The notes under the pieces are model-generated. The model did not search any database. It saw only the letters and a program-made list of their open reading frames with translations, and was not told where the DNA came from. From assembly GCA_945890705.1 (NCBI GenBank), contig CAMDCY010000005.1:1-47432 (forward strand): a stretch of 47,432 nucleotides of DNA, in the 5' to 3' direction. The position numbers and the translations under genes are program-made. Origin of the DNA: Hydrogenophaga intermedia. Lineage in GTDB: Bacteria > Pseudomonadota > Gammaproteobacteria > Burkholderiales > Burkholderiaceae_C. Of this stretch, positions 1-10,429 are shown one piece after another; the first letter of the stretch is position 1, and each line of letters opens with the position of its first letter.

Positions 1-561
1 GCGAATGCTTTGGCCGCCTTGGCTTTGGCCACGTCCACCGGTTACCCCATGGGGCGCATGTTGCACGGCTTGCGCGAGTACCGCGGCGAGCCCCATCGGG
101 TGGAGCTCGTGGGCGTGATCCACGGCGTGACCTATTTTGACGACAGCAAGGGCACCAACGTGGGCGCCACCTTGGCGGCCATCAAGGGCTTGGGTCCCGA
201 CCAGCGTTTGGTGGTGATCTTGGGTGGTGAGGGCAAGGGGCAAGATTTTTCACCCCTGGCTCAGCCATTGGCGACCTTCGCGCGTGCGGTGGTCTTCATC
301 GGTCGCGATGCCCAGCGCTTGCGTGAAGCGGTGGGCGACGCCTTGGACGATGTACAAGTGCCCATGGGCATGGCATCGACCTTGCCCGAGGCGGTGCGTT
401 GGTCGGCTGAGCAAGCGCGCCACGGAGATGCGGTTTTGCTCTCACCCGCGTGTGCCAGTTTGGACATGTTCCGCGATTACGCGCACCGCGCCGAGGTTTT
501 TGTGCAGACCGTGGGCGAATTGGCTTTGGACGCGGGCGTGGACTTGGAGGTGCTGCGATGA
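1..561 (+). CDS. murD: UDP-N-acetylmuramoylalanine--D-glutamate ligase, C-terminal part
   Basis: This is the 3' end of murD; the reading frame is open at the left edge and 186 residues are visible of about 450 to 500 usual for the family. MurD adds D-glutamate to UDP-MurNAc-L-Ala in the cytoplasm, the second amino acid step of peptidoglycan precursor synthesis. The visible part starts in the Mur ligase central domain ([10 protein letters not shown]) and holds the C-terminal domain, with the MurD motif DDSKGTN near residue 50 and [10 protein letters not shown] near the end. The N-terminal substrate domain and the ATP P-loop lie outside the window. The stop overlaps the ftsW start by four bases (ATGA), so translation is probably coupled. 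Confidence 0.96.
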   Translation, partial: ANALAALALATSTGYPMGRMLHGLREYRGEPHRVELVGVIHGVTYFDDSKGTNVGATLAAIKGLGPDQRLVVILGGEGKGQDFSPLAQPLATFARAVVFIGRDAQRLREAVGDALDDVQVPMGMASTLPEAVRWSAEQARHGDAVLLSPACASLDMFRDYAHRAEVFVQTVGELALDAGVDLEVLR

Positions 562-1823
562 AGGCGTGGATGCAGCACACCTGGCAACAGCTTCGAACTT
601 GGGTGGGGGCTGGCGCCCCCGCAGCGGATGGACTGCCGCTGGGCTCGGCGAGTTGGGGTTATGCCGACCGAAGCCGCACGACGGCTGGGTGGATGGGCTT
701 TGACCAAACCTTGTTGGCGGTGGTGTCGGTGCTGCTGATCTGGGGATTGGTGATGGTGTATTCGGCCTCGATCGCCTTGCCCGACAGTCCCAAATTTTCG
801 AACTACAGCCACACCCATTTTGTCTTTCGCCACGGTTTTGCCATGTGCGTGGGCCTGGTGGTGGCCTTGTTGGCTTTTCAGGTCCCGATAAAGACTTGGG
901 AAAAATTTGCGCCGCTGCTGTTTTTGTTTGCCTTGGTGTTGTTGATCTTGGTGCTGCTGCCCTTCATTGGTAAAGGGGTCAACGGCGCGCGCCGCTGGAT
1001 TTCTTTGGGTGTGATGAATTTTCAGCCGTCGGAGTTGGCCAAGTTGGCGGTGGTGCTTTACGCAGCCAACTTCATGGTGCGCAAGATCGAGGTCAAAGAA
1101 AGCTTCAGCCGTGCGGTGGCGCCCATGTTGGTGGCCGTGGGTTTGACCGGTAGCTTGCTGTTGGCCGAGCCCGACATGGGTGCTTTCATGGTGATCGCGG
1201 TGATCGCCATGGGTATTTTGTTTTTGGGCGGCGTGAACATGCGCATGTTTTTGCTCATCAGCGTGGTGTTGGTGGGCGCGTTTTTGTTGATGATTCTTTT
1301 CAGCGACTGGCGCCGGGAGCGGATTTTTGCTTACCTCGACCCTTGGAGCGAGGTGCACGCTTTGGGTAAAGGTTACCAACTGTCGCACTCGCTCATCGCG
1401 TTTGGGCGAGGTGAGATTTTTGGTGTTGGGTTGGGCGGCAGTGTGGAGAAATTGCATTGGCTGCCCGAAGCGCACACCGATTTCTTGCTCGCGGTGATCG
1501 GTGAGGAGTTTGGTCTGGTTGGGGTGCTTACCCTCATCGGCTTGTTCGTGTGGCTCACCCGGCGCATCATGCACATCGGTCGCCAAGCGGTGGCCCTCGA
1601 CCAGGTGTTTGCGGGTTTGCTGGCCCAAGGTGTGGGGGTGTGGATGGGTTTCCAAGCCTTCATCAACATCGGTGTGAACTTGGGCGCCTTGCCCACCAAG
1701 GGCCTGACCTTGCCGCTCATGAGTTACGGCGGCTCGGCCATTTTGATCAACTTGGTGGCCTTGGCCATCGTGCTGCGCGTGGACTTCGAAAACCGCCAGA
1801 AAATGCGGGGGATTCGAGCATGA
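558..1823 (+). CDS. ftsW: Peptidoglycan glycosyltransferase FtsW
   Basis: FtsW is the septal SEDS-family glycosyltransferase that polymerises lipid II with its partner class B penicillin-binding protein. The 421-residue product has a cytoplasmic N-terminal tail of about 50 residues, then about ten hydrophobic segments starting near [24 protein letters not shown] signatures are visible: [18 protein letters not shown], a large loop with [15 protein letters not shown], and [10 protein letters not shown] near the C terminus. I chose the ATG that overlaps the murD stop (ATGA); the frame is open further upstream, but that would run deep into murD. The stop overlaps the murG start in the same way. 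A second SEDS gene, rodA, lies at 14841. Confidence 0.97.
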   Translation: MKAWMQHTWQQLRTWVGAGAPAADGLPLGSASWGYADRSRTTAGWMGFDQTLLAVVSVLLIWGLVMVYSASIALPDSPKFSNYSHTHFVFRHGFAMCVGLVVALLAFQVPIKTWEKFAPLLFLFALVLLILVLLPFIGKGVNGARRWISLGVMNFQPSELAKLAVVLYAANFMVRKIEVKESFSRAVAPMLVAVGLTGSLLLAEPDMGAFMVIAVIAMGILFLGGVNMRMFLLISVVLVGAFLLMILFSDWRRERIFAYLDPWSEVHALGKGYQLSHSLIAFGRGEIFGVGLGGSVEKLHWLPEAHTDFLLAVIGEEFGLVGVLTLIGLFVWLTRRIMHIGRQAVALDQVFAGLLAQGVGVWMGFQAFINIGVNLGALPTKGLTLPLMSYGGSAILINLVALAIVLRVDFENRQKMRGIRA

Positions 1824-2896
1824 GGCAACGCGTGGCTTTGATCATGGCGGCCGGCACCGGCGGGCACATTTTTCCGGGTTTGGCGGTGGCCGAAGCGCTG
1901 CGTGCGCAAGGTTGGGCGGTGCATTGGTTGGGCACGCCCACGGGCATGGAAAACCGATTGGTGCGCCCCAAAGGTTTTGTGGTCGAGCCGATTGAGTTCG
2001 GTGGCGTGCGTGGCAAAGGATGGTGGACTTTGCCCTTCTTACCTTTGCGCTTGTTGCGTGCGTTTTGGCAGGCCCGCGCAGCTGTGCTCAAACTCAACCC
2101 GGACGTGGTGGTGGGCTTTGGCGGTTACGTGACCTTCCCTGGTGGTCTGATGTCGGTCTGGCTCAACAGACCCTTGATCCTGCACGAGCAAAATTCGGTC
2201 GCTGGTATGGCCAACCGCTGGCTCGCCAGCATCGCCGATCGCGTGTTCACCGCCTTCCCCAACACCTTGCCCAAAGGCGAATGGATCGGCAACCCACTGC
2301 GCGCCGATTTTTTCCGCCAAGCCACTCCCGCCCAGCGGTGGACGGGTCGTCAAGGGCCTTTGCGCTTGTTGGTGGTGGGTGGCAGTTTGGGTGCGCAAGC
2401 GCTCAACCAGATCGTACCCAAGGCCTTGTCCATGATGTCCGCCGAAGAGCGCCCTGTGGTCACCCACCAAAGTGGCGAGTCGCAAATCGCGGCCCTCAAA
2501 GCGAACTACGAACAAGCCGGTGTCCAAGCCAATTTGGTGCCCTTCATCCAAGACATGGCGCTGGCCATGGCCGAGGCGGATTTGGTGATCGCTCGGTCGG
2601 GTGCCAGCACGGTGACCGAAGTGGCGGCCATTGGGGTGGCTGCTTGGTTTGTGCCTTTTCCGTATGCGGTGGACGATCACCAGCGACACAACGCCGAATT
2701 TTTGTCGCAGGCCGGCGGTGCTTGGATGACGGTTCAAAACGAATTCACGCCTGAAAAATTGTTGGACGTGTTGCGCAACACACGTCGCCCCGTGCTTCAA
2801 GCCATGGCCCAACAAGCGCAACTCAAAGCCCAAACCCAAGCGGTGTCTGCGATCGTGGACGCCTGTGAAGCTCTGGCCCAAAGAAACATCCCATGA
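1820..2896 (+). CDS. murG: Lipid II synthase MurG (GlcNAc transferase)
   Basis: MurG transfers GlcNAc from UDP-GlcNAc to lipid I at the inner face of the membrane, giving lipid II, the substrate of FtsW and RodA. The 358-residue product has the GT-B layout: the N-terminal glycine-rich loop [13 protein letters not shown] near residue 12, [12 protein letters not shown] near residue 125, and the C-terminal UDP-GlcNAc region with [10 protein letters not shown] and [15 protein letters not shown], followed by PYAVDDHQ. Length matches the family. Both ends overlap neighbours by four bases (ATGA), which fixes the start. Confidence 0.97.
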   Translation: MRQRVALIMAAGTGGHIFPGLAVAEALRAQGWAVHWLGTPTGMENRLVRPKGFVVEPIEFGGVRGKGWWTLPFLPLRLLRAFWQARAAVLKLNPDVVVGFGGYVTFPGGLMSVWLNRPLILHEQNSVAGMANRWLASIADRVFTAFPNTLPKGEWIGNPLRADFFRQATPAQRWTGRQGPLRLLVVGGSLGAQALNQIVPKALSMMSAEERPVVTHQSGESQIAALKANYEQAGVQANLVPFIQDMALAMAEADLVIARSGASTVTEVAAIGVAAWFVPFPYAVDDHQRHNAEFLSQAGGAWMTVQNEFTPEKLLDVLRNTRRPVLQAMAQQAQLKAQTQAVSAIVDACEALAQRNIP

Positions 2897-4308
2897 AACA
2901 CGCCATTCGTCACATCCATTTTGTGGGCATCGGTGGAGCCGGCATGAGCGGCATTGCCGAGGTACTGCTCAACCAAGGCTACGCCATTTCGGGCAGCGAT
3001 TTGGGCGAGAACACCGCGACCCGACGCTTGACCGTGCTCGGCGCGCGTGTGCACATCGGACACCAAGCCAGCCACATCGATGGTGCCGACGCCATCGTCA
3101 CCTCAACGGCGGTCAAAGGCGACAATCCAGAAGTTGTGGCGGCTCACGCCAAGCTCTTGCCCGTGGTGCCGCGCGCGGTGATGCTGGCCGAGTTGATGCG
3201 CATGAAAAAAGGCATAGCGATCGCGGGCACCCACGGCAAAACCACCACCACCAGTTTGGTCGCCAGTGTGCTGGCGGAAGCCAACCTGGACCCCACGTTC
3301 GTGATCGGTGGCAAGCTCAACAGCGCCGGCGTGAATGCCCAACTGGGATCGGGTGAGTACATCGTGGTGGAGGCTGATGAGTCCGACGCTTCGTTCTTGA
3401 ATCTCTTGCCGGTGATGGCGGTGGTGACCAACATCGATGCCGACCACATGGACACCTATGGCCACGACTTTGGTCGTTTGAAACAGGCCTTTGTGGACTT
3501 CTTACACCACATGCCGTTTTACGGCGCTGCCGTGGTGTGTGTGGATGACCCCGCCGTGCGTAGCTTGTTGCCCCAAATTGCCCGACCTATCACCAGCTAC
3601 GGTTTATCGCCCGATGCGCAAGTGCGCGCCGTCGATGTGCGCGCGGTGGGCGGCCAAATGCATTTCACGGTCCTGCGCAAGAACGGCGTTGAGTTGCCAC
3701 CCCTGTCGGTGGTTTTGAATTTGCCCGGTGTGCACAACGTGCTCAACGCGCTGGCCGCCATCGGTGTGGCGGTGGAGTTGGGCGTGGAGGACGCTGCGGT
3801 GGTTCAGGCCTTGTCCAACTTCAAAGGTGTGGGCCGGCGCTTTCAGCGCTTTGGTGATGCACCCTTGCCGCAAGGGGGCCATTGCACTGTGGTCGATGAC
3901 TACGGTCATCACCCGGTGGAGATGGCCGCTACGATCGCCGCAGCGCGCGGGGCATTTCCCGGTCGGCGCTTGGTGTTGGCCTTTCAGCCGCACCGCTACA
4001 GCCGCACCCGGGATTGTTTTGAAGACTTCATCAAGGTCATGGGCCAGGCCGATGCGATTTTGCTCGCCGAGGTTTATGCCGCTGGTGAAGCGCCACTGGT
4101 TGCCGCCGATGGTCGTTCGCTGGTACGCGCCGTGCGGGTGGCCGGTCAGGTTGAGCCCGTGTTTGTGGATGAGATTGAACACATGGCCGCAGCCATCGTG
4201 CGAAACGCCCGCGATGGCGATGTGGTCCTGTGCATGGGCGCAGGCTCCATCGGCACCGTGGCGGCGCAGGTGATGGCTTTGACGGCCCCAACAGGAACCC
4301 AGCCATGA
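2893..4308 (+). CDS. murC: UDP-N-acetylmuramate--L-alanine ligase
   Basis: MurC attaches L-alanine to UDP-MurNAc, the first step of stem peptide assembly in the cytoplasm. The 471-residue product shows the N-terminal nucleotide-sugar domain ([17 protein letters not shown]), the ATP P-loop [10 protein letters not shown] near residue 113, the Mur ligase centre ([22 protein letters not shown]) and the C-terminal domain ([21 protein letters not shown]). It overlaps murG and ddl by four bases each. Its paralogue Mpl, which ligates recycled tripeptide to the same sugar, is encoded at 19731 to 21209. Confidence 0.97.
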   Translation: MKHAIRHIHFVGIGGAGMSGIAEVLLNQGYAISGSDLGENTATRRLTVLGARVHIGHQASHIDGADAIVTSTAVKGDNPEVVAAHAKLLPVVPRAVMLAELMRMKKGIAIAGTHGKTTTTSLVASVLAEANLDPTFVIGGKLNSAGVNAQLGSGEYIVVEADESDASFLNLLPVMAVVTNIDADHMDTYGHDFGRLKQAFVDFLHHMPFYGAAVVCVDDPAVRSLLPQIARPITSYGLSPDAQVRAVDVRAVGGQMHFTVLRKNGVELPPLSVVLNLPGVHNVLNALAAIGVAVELGVEDAAVVQALSNFKGVGRRFQRFGDAPLPQGGHCTVVDDYGHHPVEMAATIAAARGAFPGRRLVLAFQPHRYSRTRDCFEDFIKVMGQADAILLAEVYAAGEAPLVAADGRSLVRAVRVAGQVEPVFVDEIEHMAAAIVRNARDGDVVLCMGAGSIGTVAAQVMALTAPTGTQP

Positions 4309-5270
4309 GTTTGCAAACTCCTTCGATTGACGTGACCCAGATCGGCAAAGTGGCCGTGCTGATGGGCGGGCGCTCGGCCGAGCGCGAAGTCTCTTTGATG
4401 TCCGGTCAGGGTGTGTTGGCGGCTTTGCGTGCGCAGGGCGTGGACGCCCACGCCTTTGACCCCGCCGCACAAGGCTTGGATGCTTTGCGCACGCAGGGCG
4501 TGCAGCGTTGTTTCATCGCTTTGCACGGGCGGTTTGGTGAAGACGGCACGGTGCAAGGCGCGCTGGAGCTGCTGGGCATTCCTTATACCGGCCCTGGCGT
4601 GATGGCGTCGGCCGTTGCCATGGACAAACTCATGACCAAGCGCATTTGGCTCGCCGAAGGTCTGCCCACACCGGCTTGGCGCCAGGTGCGCAGCGCTCAG
4701 CAAGCGCGCGAGGCATTTCAAGCCTTGGGTTCGCCCATGATCGTCAAACCCGTTCGGGAAGGCTCCACCATTGGCCTGACCAAGGTCACCACGATCGAGC
4801 AATGCGATGCCGCTTTTGCTTTGGCCCGGGAACAAGACCCATTGGTGATGTGCGAGCAGTTCATCGCCGGTGATGAAGTCACCTGCCCCGTGCTGGGCAC
4901 GGGGGACCAGGCCAAGGCACTGCCGATCATCCGCATCGTGGCGCCGGACGGTAACTACGATTACCAGAACAAATACTTCACCGACGACACCCAATACCTG
5001 GTGCCATCGGGTCTGCCGGCCTCCGAAGAAGCGAACATCCAAGCGCTGGTGCTCAAAGCCTTTCAGGCCTTGGATTGCCGTGGCTGGGCCCGTGCCGATG
5101 TGATGATCGACCAGCACACGCGAAAGCCCTATTTGTTGGAAATCAACACCTCGCCGGGCATGACCAGCCACTCGCTCGTGCCGATGTCGGCGCGTGCCAC
5201 CGGCATGGACTATGAGGCCCTGTGCCTGCATTTGCTCGCCAGTGCCAGTCTGGACAACCCCACGCCGTGA
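4305..5270 (+). CDS. ddl: D-alanine--D-alanine ligase
   Basis: This ATP-grasp enzyme makes the D-Ala-D-Ala dipeptide added by MurF. The 321-residue product has the N-terminal [14 protein letters not shown] motif, the substrate loop [15 protein letters not shown], the ATP-binding [14 protein letters not shown] segment, and the C-terminal metal and D-Ala site [15 protein letters not shown]. The start is the ATG overlapping the murC stop. ftsQ starts two bases after the stop. By position in the division cluster it corresponds to the DdlB type. Confidence 0.97.
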   Translation: MSLQTPSIDVTQIGKVAVLMGGRSAEREVSLMSGQGVLAALRAQGVDAHAFDPAAQGLDALRTQGVQRCFIALHGRFGEDGTVQGALELLGIPYTGPGVMASAVAMDKLMTKRIWLAEGLPTPAWRQVRSAQQAREAFQALGSPMIVKPVREGSTIGLTKVTTIEQCDAAFALAREQDPLVMCEQFIAGDEVTCPVLGTGDQAKALPIIRIVAPDGNYDYQNKYFTDDTQYLVPSGLPASEEANIQALVLKAFQALDCRGWARADVMIDQHTRKPYLLEINTSPGMTSHSLVPMSARATGMDYEALCLHLLASASLDNPTP

Positions 5271-5272
5271 CC

Positions 5273-6070
5273 ATGTCCACCACCGCCCTTTTGCCCCTCG
5301 ACATCAGGCTCATGCGCCTGGCCACCCGTCTGCTGATGGGGGTATTGGCCGTGCTGGTGTTGGGTGCCTTGGGTCATTGGGCCTTGAACCATCCTATGTG
5401 GTCGGTGCGTTCCATGGTGGTGGTCGGTGATGTGGCACACCAAAACGCGATCACCTTGCGTGCGCAGGTGGTCACGCGCATGCGAAACGAATTGGGCAGC
5501 AGTTTCATGACGCTGGACTTGGAGCGCACGCGCGATCTGTTTGAGTCGGTGCCTTGGGTGCGACAGGCCGTGGTGCAGCGCGAATTCCCCAACCGCTTGC
5601 GCATCACGCTGCAGGAGCACCAGGCCGTGGCGTGGTGGCAGACCGAAGGGTCCGGTCAATTGGTCAACACCTGGGGCGAAGTTTTTGAAGCCAACCCGGA
5701 CGACAGCGACAACTTGCCGGTCTTGGCGGGGCCGGCCAACAGCGCGGGCGATGCCTTGCGCTTGTTCAACGCCCTGCTGCCTCAGTACCAGTACTTGGGC
5801 TTTGGCGTGGAGCGTTTGGCTTTGACCGAACGCGGCAATTGGCAGGTGGGCTTGGACAACGGGGCCCGCGTTGAGCTTGGACGCGGGGATCACGCGGCAT
5901 TGGTCGCGAGAAACCAGCAATTCATTCGGACCGTCAGCCAGGTCACCCAGCGGTTTGCGGGCGACATGCAGGAGGTCGATTTGCGTTACCCCAACGGGTA
6001 CGCATTGAACATGCGGGGAGTTTCAACGCTCGCCACAACCGTGCCGGGTCAGCCGGCCAACACAAGGTAA
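5273..6070 (+). CDS. ftsQ: Cell division protein FtsQ
   Basis: FtsQ is a bitopic divisome protein that links early and late division proteins through FtsB and FtsL. The 265-residue product has a short cytoplasmic N terminus, one membrane segment at about residues 18 to 42 (LLMGVLAVLVLGALGHW), a POTRA domain beginning around WSVRSMVVVGDVAHQNAI, and the FtsQ beta domain with VPWVRQAVVQREFPNRLRI. The start ATG lies two bases after the ddl stop. An upstream frame extension exists only inside ddl and was not used. Confidence 0.95.
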   Translation: MSTTALLPLDIRLMRLATRLLMGVLAVLVLGALGHWALNHPMWSVRSMVVVGDVAHQNAITLRAQVVTRMRNELGSSFMTLDLERTRDLFESVPWVRQAVVQREFPNRLRITLQEHQAVAWWQTEGSGQLVNTWGEVFEANPDDSDNLPVLAGPANSAGDALRLFNALLPQYQYLGFGVERLALTERGNWQVGLDNGARVELGRGDHAALVARNQQFIRTVSQVTQRFAGDMQEVDLRYPNGYALNMRGVSTLATTVPGQPANTR

Positions 6071-6079
6071 ACAGCACAC

Positions 6080-7309
6080 ATGGCCAAAGAATACAAAGAT
6101 TTGGTGGTCGGTCTGGACATTGGAACGTCCAAGATCATGGTCGTCGTGGCCGAGGTCTTGCCCAACGGCGAACTCAAGCTTGCCGGGATGGGTGTGGCGC
6201 CAAGCAACGGTCTCAAGCGCGGCGTGGTGGTCAACATCGACGCCACCGTACAAAGCATCCAGCAAGCGCTCAAAGAAGCTGAGTTGATGGCCGACTGCCG
6301 CATCGCGCGGGTCTACACCGGCATCACCGGCAGCCACATCCGAGGCATGAACTCCAGCGGCATGGTGGCCATCAAGGACCGCGAGGTCAGCGCCAACGAC
6401 GTGGCGCGCGTCATCGAGACCGCGCAAGCCATCAACATCTCCACCGATCAACGCTTGTTGTTGTTGGAGGCGCAAGAGTTCGTGATCGACGGCCAAGAGG
6501 TCAAAGAGCCCATCGGCATGAGCGGCTTGCGCTTGGAGGCCAAGGTGCACATCGTGACCGGCGCGCAGAGCGCAGCTGAGAACATCATGAAGTGTGTGCG
6601 TCGCTGCGGTTTGGAAGTGGACCACCTGATGCTCAACCCGGTGGCGTCCAGTCACGCAGTGCTCACGCAAGACGAGAAGGAGTTGGGCGTTGCGCTGGTG
6701 GACATCGGCGCTGGCACCACCGACATCGCCATTTACGCGGGTGGCTCAATTCGGCACACCGCGGTCATTCCGATCGCCGGTGACTTGATCACCAGCGATA
6801 TCGCCATGGCCTTGCGTACGCCCACCAAAGACGCCGAAGATATCAAGGTGGAGAGCGGTTTTGCCAAACAACTCTTGGCCGATCCCGATCAACAAGTCGA
6901 GGTGCCTGGTTTGGGCGATCGCCAACCGCGCATGCTCAGCCGCCAGGCCTTGGCTGGTGTGATCGAGCCGCGCATCGAAGAAATTTTCACCTTGGTGCAG
7001 CAAGTCATTCGCGACTCGGGTCACGAAGAAATGCTGTCCTCGGGCATCGTGCTCACCGGTGGCAGCGCGATGATGCCGGGCATGCCTGAGCTGGGTGAGG
7101 ACATCTTCCTCAAGCCCGTGCGTCGCGGCATACCGCAATACAACAGCGCCTTGTACGACATGGTCGCGCAGCCTCGAGCCGCCACGGTGATGGGCTTGCT
7201 TGAGGGCGCTCGCTTGGCCCGCGTGCGTGGTCACAAAGTGGCTCAAAAAGCGGGCTCTGTTCACAGCGCACTCGGTCGAATCAAAGACTGGTTTGTGGGG
7301 AGTTTTTGA
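6080..7309 (+). CDS. ftsA: Cell division protein FtsA
   Basis: FtsA is the actin-like protein that anchors FtsZ filaments to the membrane. The 409-residue product has the phosphate 1 motif VVGLDIGTSKI at the N terminus, a 1C domain with GAQSAAENIMKC, phosphate 2 motif DIGAGTTDIAIY, and the adenosine motif LTGGSAMMPGM. The extreme C terminus (LGRIKDWFVGSF) is the usual amphipathic membrane-targeting helix. The start lies 9 bases after ftsQ. The gap to ftsZ (7310 to 7478) is one of the few spaces inside this cluster and probably carries an ftsZ promoter, though I see no convincing -35/-10 pair. Confidence 0.97.
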   Translation: MAKEYKDLVVGLDIGTSKIMVVVAEVLPNGELKLAGMGVAPSNGLKRGVVVNIDATVQSIQQALKEAELMADCRIARVYTGITGSHIRGMNSSGMVAIKDREVSANDVARVIETAQAINISTDQRLLLLEAQEFVIDGQEVKEPIGMSGLRLEAKVHIVTGAQSAAENIMKCVRRCGLEVDHLMLNPVASSHAVLTQDEKELGVALVDIGAGTTDIAIYAGGSIRHTAVIPIAGDLITSDIAMALRTPTKDAEDIKVESGFAKQLLADPDQQVEVPGLGDRQPRMLSRQALAGVIEPRIEEIFTLVQQVIRDSGHEEMLSSGIVLTGGSAMMPGMPELGEDIFLKPVRRGIPQYNSALYDMVAQPRAATVMGLLEGARLARVRGHKVAQKAGSVHSALGRIKDWFVGSF

Positions 7310-7478
7310 TGGAGCACACACTCAACAAGTCCTCACAGCTGGAAACCCGCAAGGTCAAACGAAGGCGCTGTCGATGGCGATCCACCACCGAACCCCCGGG
7401 TTGAGAACCCACAACCGATTCATTTTTTAACCATTGAACCGAAAGCCGAACGAAGCGGCATTCACACAGGAGAACACC

Positions 7479-8711
7479 ATGACCATCGAAATGATTGAAG
7501 TTGAAGAAGGTTTCAACCAAGGCACACAAATCAAAGTGATCGGCGTCGGCGGCGGCGGGAGCAACGCCGTTGAACACATGATCCAGCGCGGCGTACAAGG
7601 CGTTGAGTTCATCGCGGCCAACACCGATGCCCAAGCTTTGTCGCGCAGCTCCGCCGACAAAATCATCCAGTTAGGTGGCACGGGTTTGGGTGCGGGCAGC
7701 AAGCCCGAAAAAGGCCGTGACGCGGCCGAGCAAGCCGAGCAAGAAATTCGCGACAGCATCGCGGGCGCACACATGCTCTTCATCACCGCGGGCATGGGCG
7801 GCGGCACGGGTACCGGTGCAGCGCCTGTGATCGCTCGCGTGGCCAAAGAGATGGGCATCTTGACTGTGGGCGTGGTCACCAAGCCGTTTGACTGGGAAGG
7901 TGGTCGCCGCATGTCCAACGCCGACGGTGGTTTGGGTGAACTCGAAGCCAATGTGGACTCCTTGATCGTCGTGTTGAACGAGAAGTTGCAAGACGTGTTG
8001 GGCGATGACATCACCCAAGAGGAAGCCTTTGCACACGCCAACGACGTGCTGAAAAACGCGGTGGGTGGTATTGCCGAGATCATCAACGAGTACGGCAACG
8101 TCAACGTCGACTTTGAAGACGTGCGCACCGTGATGGGTGAGCCTGGCAAGGCCATGATGGGCACCGCGGTGGCCAACGGTCCGGATCGCGCACGCATCGC
8201 GGCCGAACAAGCCGTGGCATGCCCCTTGTTGGAAGGCATCGACCTGTCTGGCGCCAAAGGCGTGCTGGTTTTGGTCACCGCCGCCAAGGGATCTTTGAAG
8301 TTGTCCGAATCCAAGCAGGCGATGAACACCATCCGCGCCTATGCTTCGCCCGATGCGCACGTGATTTATGGCGCTGCCTACGATGAGAGCTTGGGCGAAG
8401 ACATGCGCGTGACCGTTGTGGCCACGGGCTTGTCCAAACACGGTTCGCGCGGCCGAACCCCCAACATCCAAATGGTGCAAACCCTGCGCACTGGTACCGA
8501 CAACGTGCCGTTCGACATTCCCACGGTCAATACAGCCATCGATGGTCCTGGCGCGGCCGCCATGGCTCAGCCCAACTACGCGGGCTTGCAAGGCCCAGCG
8601 GTTTGGCGCACCCCCAACCGCACGCAAGCCGCGGCCAAGGTGGATGCCCTGTCCTCGGGCGGCATGGACGACTTTGAAATCCCTGCCTTCCTGCGCAAAC
8701 AGGCCGATTGA
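7479..8711 (+). CDS. ftsZ: Cell division protein FtsZ
   Basis: FtsZ is the tubulin-like GTPase that forms the division ring. The 410-residue product has the N-terminal GVGGGGSNAVEHM nucleotide loop, the tubulin signature GMGGGTGTGAAPV, and the T7-like loop NVDFEDVRTVM. The C terminus carries a variable linker and then the conserved tail DDFEIPAFLRKQ that binds FtsA and ZipA-type partners. The start ATG has a good Shine-Dalgarno, CAGGAG, at 7468 to 7473, preferred over a longer frame beginning at 7434. Confidence 0.97.
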   Translation: MTIEMIEVEEGFNQGTQIKVIGVGGGGSNAVEHMIQRGVQGVEFIAANTDAQALSRSSADKIIQLGGTGLGAGSKPEKGRDAAEQAEQEIRDSIAGAHMLFITAGMGGGTGTGAAPVIARVAKEMGILTVGVVTKPFDWEGGRRMSNADGGLGELEANVDSLIVVLNEKLQDVLGDDITQEEAFAHANDVLKNAVGGIAEIINEYGNVNVDFEDVRTVMGEPGKAMMGTAVANGPDRARIAAEQAVACPLLEGIDLSGAKGVLVLVTAAKGSLKLSESKQAMNTIRAYASPDAHVIYGAAYDESLGEDMRVTVVATGLSKHGSRGRTPNIQMVQTLRTGTDNVPFDIPTVNTAIDGPGAAAMAQPNYAGLQGPAVWRTPNRTQAAAKVDALSSGGMDDFEIPAFLRKQAD

Positions 8712-8713
8712 AA

Positions 8714-8719
8714 TAAAAT
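8714..8719 (+). promoter_or_regulatory. -10-like TAAAAT directly before lpxC
   Basis: TAAAAT ends six bases before the lpxC ATG, and there is no Shine-Dalgarno between them. If used, transcription would begin at about the first base of the start codon and give a leaderless lpxC mRNA. No clear -35 is visible. lpxC could also be reached by readthrough from ftsZ. Confidence 0.5.
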
Positions 8720-8725
8720 CGTCCC

Positions 8726-9649
8726 ATGCTGGCTCAAAGAACCCTCAAATCGCTGACCACCGCCGTTGGGGTGGGTCTGCACAGCGGGCAACGCGTCGAG
8801 CTGACCCTGCGCCCAGCTGCGCCCAACACCGGCATCGTGTTTCGGCGGGTGGATTTGCCAGAGCCGGTGAACATCCCCGTCAACGCCACGGCGGTCACCG
8901 ACACGCGTTTGGCATCCACCATCTCGCATGGTGGGGCCAAGGTGCACACCATTGAGCATTTGATGAGCGCGTGTTCGGGCTTGGGCATCGACAACCTGAT
9001 GGTCGACATCACGGCCGAAGAGGTGCCCATCTTGGATGGTTCTTCGGCCTCGTTTGTGTATTTGCTGCAAAGCGCGGGCATTGAGACCCAAGGCGTGGCC
9101 AAGCGTTTCATCCGCGTGCTCAAGCCCGTCGAGGTTCGCGAAGGTGATGGCAGCAACGTCAAGTGGGCGCGCTTGGACCCGTACCACGGCTTCAAGCTGA
9201 GCTTTGAAATCGAGTTCAACCACCCCGCGGTCAACTCCACAGGTCAGCAGGTCACCTTCGATTTCGGCAGTGGCCGCTACGCCCGTGAAATCGCCCGTGC
9301 CCGCACCTTTGGCTTCACCCGCGACGTGGAAATGATGCGCTCGCATGGCTTGGCCATGGGCGGCGGTTTGGACAACGCCATCGTGATGGACGACGTCAAG
9401 GTGCTCAACGCTGATGGTTTGCGCTACCACGACGAGTTTGTCAAACACAAAATCTTGGACGCCATTGGCGACCTCTACATCTTGGGTCAGCCACTGCTGG
9501 CGGCCTACAGCGCTTACCGCTCGGGCCACGCCATGAACAACCAGTTGCTGCGCGTTTTGCTCAGCGACGAGAGCGCCTACGAGATCGTGAGCTTCGAGAA
9601 AGAGCGCGACGCGCCTGCGGGTTTTGCCGCACTGGCGCCGGCCTGGTAA
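8726..9649 (+). CDS. lpxC: UDP-3-O-acyl-N-acetylglucosamine deacetylase
   Basis: LpxC is the zinc-dependent deacetylase that commits UDP-GlcNAc derivatives to lipid A synthesis. The 307-residue product has the starting [24 protein letters not shown], the zinc histidine in [21 protein letters not shown], the second zinc site [12 protein letters not shown], and the C-terminal [13 protein letters not shown]. Length matches the family. It starts 14 bases after ftsZ, its usual place at the end of the dcw cluster in proteobacteria. Confidence 0.97.
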   Translation: MLAQRTLKSLTTAVGVGLHSGQRVELTLRPAAPNTGIVFRRVDLPEPVNIPVNATAVTDTRLASTISHGGAKVHTIEHLMSACSGLGIDNLMVDITAEEVPILDGSSASFVYLLQSAGIETQGVAKRFIRVLKPVEVREGDGSNVKWARLDPYHGFKLSFEIEFNHPAVNSTGQQVTFDFGSGRYAREIARARTFGFTRDVEMMRSHGLAMGGGLDNAIVMDDVKVLNADGLRYHDEFVKHKILDAIGDLYILGQPLLAAYSAYRSGHAMNNQLLRVLLSDESAYEIVSFEKERDAPAGFAALAPAW

Positions 9650-9667
9650 GGCCTAAGGATCCCCAAG

Positions 9668-9841
9668 ATGTGGTTACGTTGGGTCATTCTGTTCTTGTTC
9701 GTGGTGGCCGCCGCGTGCTTTGTGGCTTATATGGTCACGGGCCACATGGCTTACCGACGCTGGGGTTTGGTCATCTTCAAATGGACCGTGTTCGCTGGCC
9801 TGGGCTTTTTTGCCGTGCTGGTCGTGCAGCGCCTGTTCTGA
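9668..9841 (+). CDS. Small two-helix membrane protein, unknown function
   Basis: A 57-residue frame follows lpxC after an 18-base gap. It starts MWLRWVILFLFVVAAACFV and has two hydrophobic segments (about residues 5 to 25 and 37 to 54) joined by a short polar loop, TGHMAYRRWGL, giving a hairpin membrane topology. It ends CAGCGCCTGTTCTGA, 15 bases before the convergent ruvC stop. A weak AGGATCCCC precedes the ATG. Nothing in the sequence indicates a function. Its hydrophobic pattern, good stop placement and co-orientation with lpxC support a real gene. Confidence 0.72.
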   Translation: MWLRWVILFLFVVAAACFVAYMVTGHMAYRRWGLVIFKWTVFAGLGFFAVLVVQRLF

Positions 9842-9856
9842 CCCCCTGCAATCTGC

Positions 9857-10429
9857 TCAATACCAACGGCCGTCTTTGTAGCTCGCGTGGGTGCGCCCTT
9901 GCAGCGCACTGACCTGCTCGATGGCGTGTTTGGTTTTGCTCACCTGTGCGTGGGTGATCGCCAAGCCCAGCGCGTCGGCCGCGTCTTTCCCTGGTAGAAC
10001 GGGCAGGTTGAGCAGGCGTTTGACCATTTCCTGCACCTGCGGCTTGGCCGCCCGCCCGTAGCCCACCACCGCTTTCTTGAGCTGCAGCGCGGTGTACTCG
10101 CTCACCGGCAAACCGTTGACCACCAAGGCCGTGAGACAGGCGCCACGGGCCTGACCCAGCAACAAGGTGGCTTGTGGGTTCACGTTGACGAACACAATCT
10201 CACACGCGGCCACCGACGGTTGGTAGCGCTGCACGACCTCGGTGATGCCCTCAAACAAAATTTTCAGTCGCCCTGGCAAGAGTTGCGGGTGGTCGGGCTC
10301 GGTGCGGATGGTGCCGCTGGCCACGTAGTGCAGGGCGGAGCCCTCGACGTCGATCACCCCAAAACCGGTGCACTGCAAACCGGGGTCGATCCCCAAAATG
10401 CGGGTGGCGGTCTTGGGCTGAGCGCTCAT
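9857..10429 (-). CDS. ruvC: Crossover junction endodeoxyribonuclease RuvC
   Basis: RuvC resolves Holliday junctions together with RuvAB. The 190-residue product has the RNase H-like fold with the acidic residues in place: [15 protein letters not shown] (first Asp), [13 protein letters not shown] (Glu) and [14 protein letters not shown] (C-terminal Asp pair). The start ATG overlaps the mtgA stop by four bases, so it is the last gene of the minus-strand unit TonB-like, mtgA, ruvC. ruvA and ruvB are not in the window. Confidence 0.96.
   Translation of the reverse strand: MSAQPKTATRILGIDPGLQCTGFGVIDVEGSALHYVASGTIRTEPDHPQLLPGRLKILFEGITEVVQRYQPSVAACEIVFVNVNPQATLLLGQARGACLTALVVNGLPVSEYTALQLKKAVVGYGRAAKPQVQEMVKRLLNLPVLPGKDAADALGLAITHAQVSKTKHAIEQVSALQGRTHASYKDGRWY

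Noticed and set aside
7309-7404. 31-residue basic frame starting on the ftsA stop (TGATG) in the ftsA-ftsZ gap
   Set aside because: No Shine-Dalgarno, no recognisable sequence, and it is short enough to arise by chance; it may simply be leader sequence for ftsZ.
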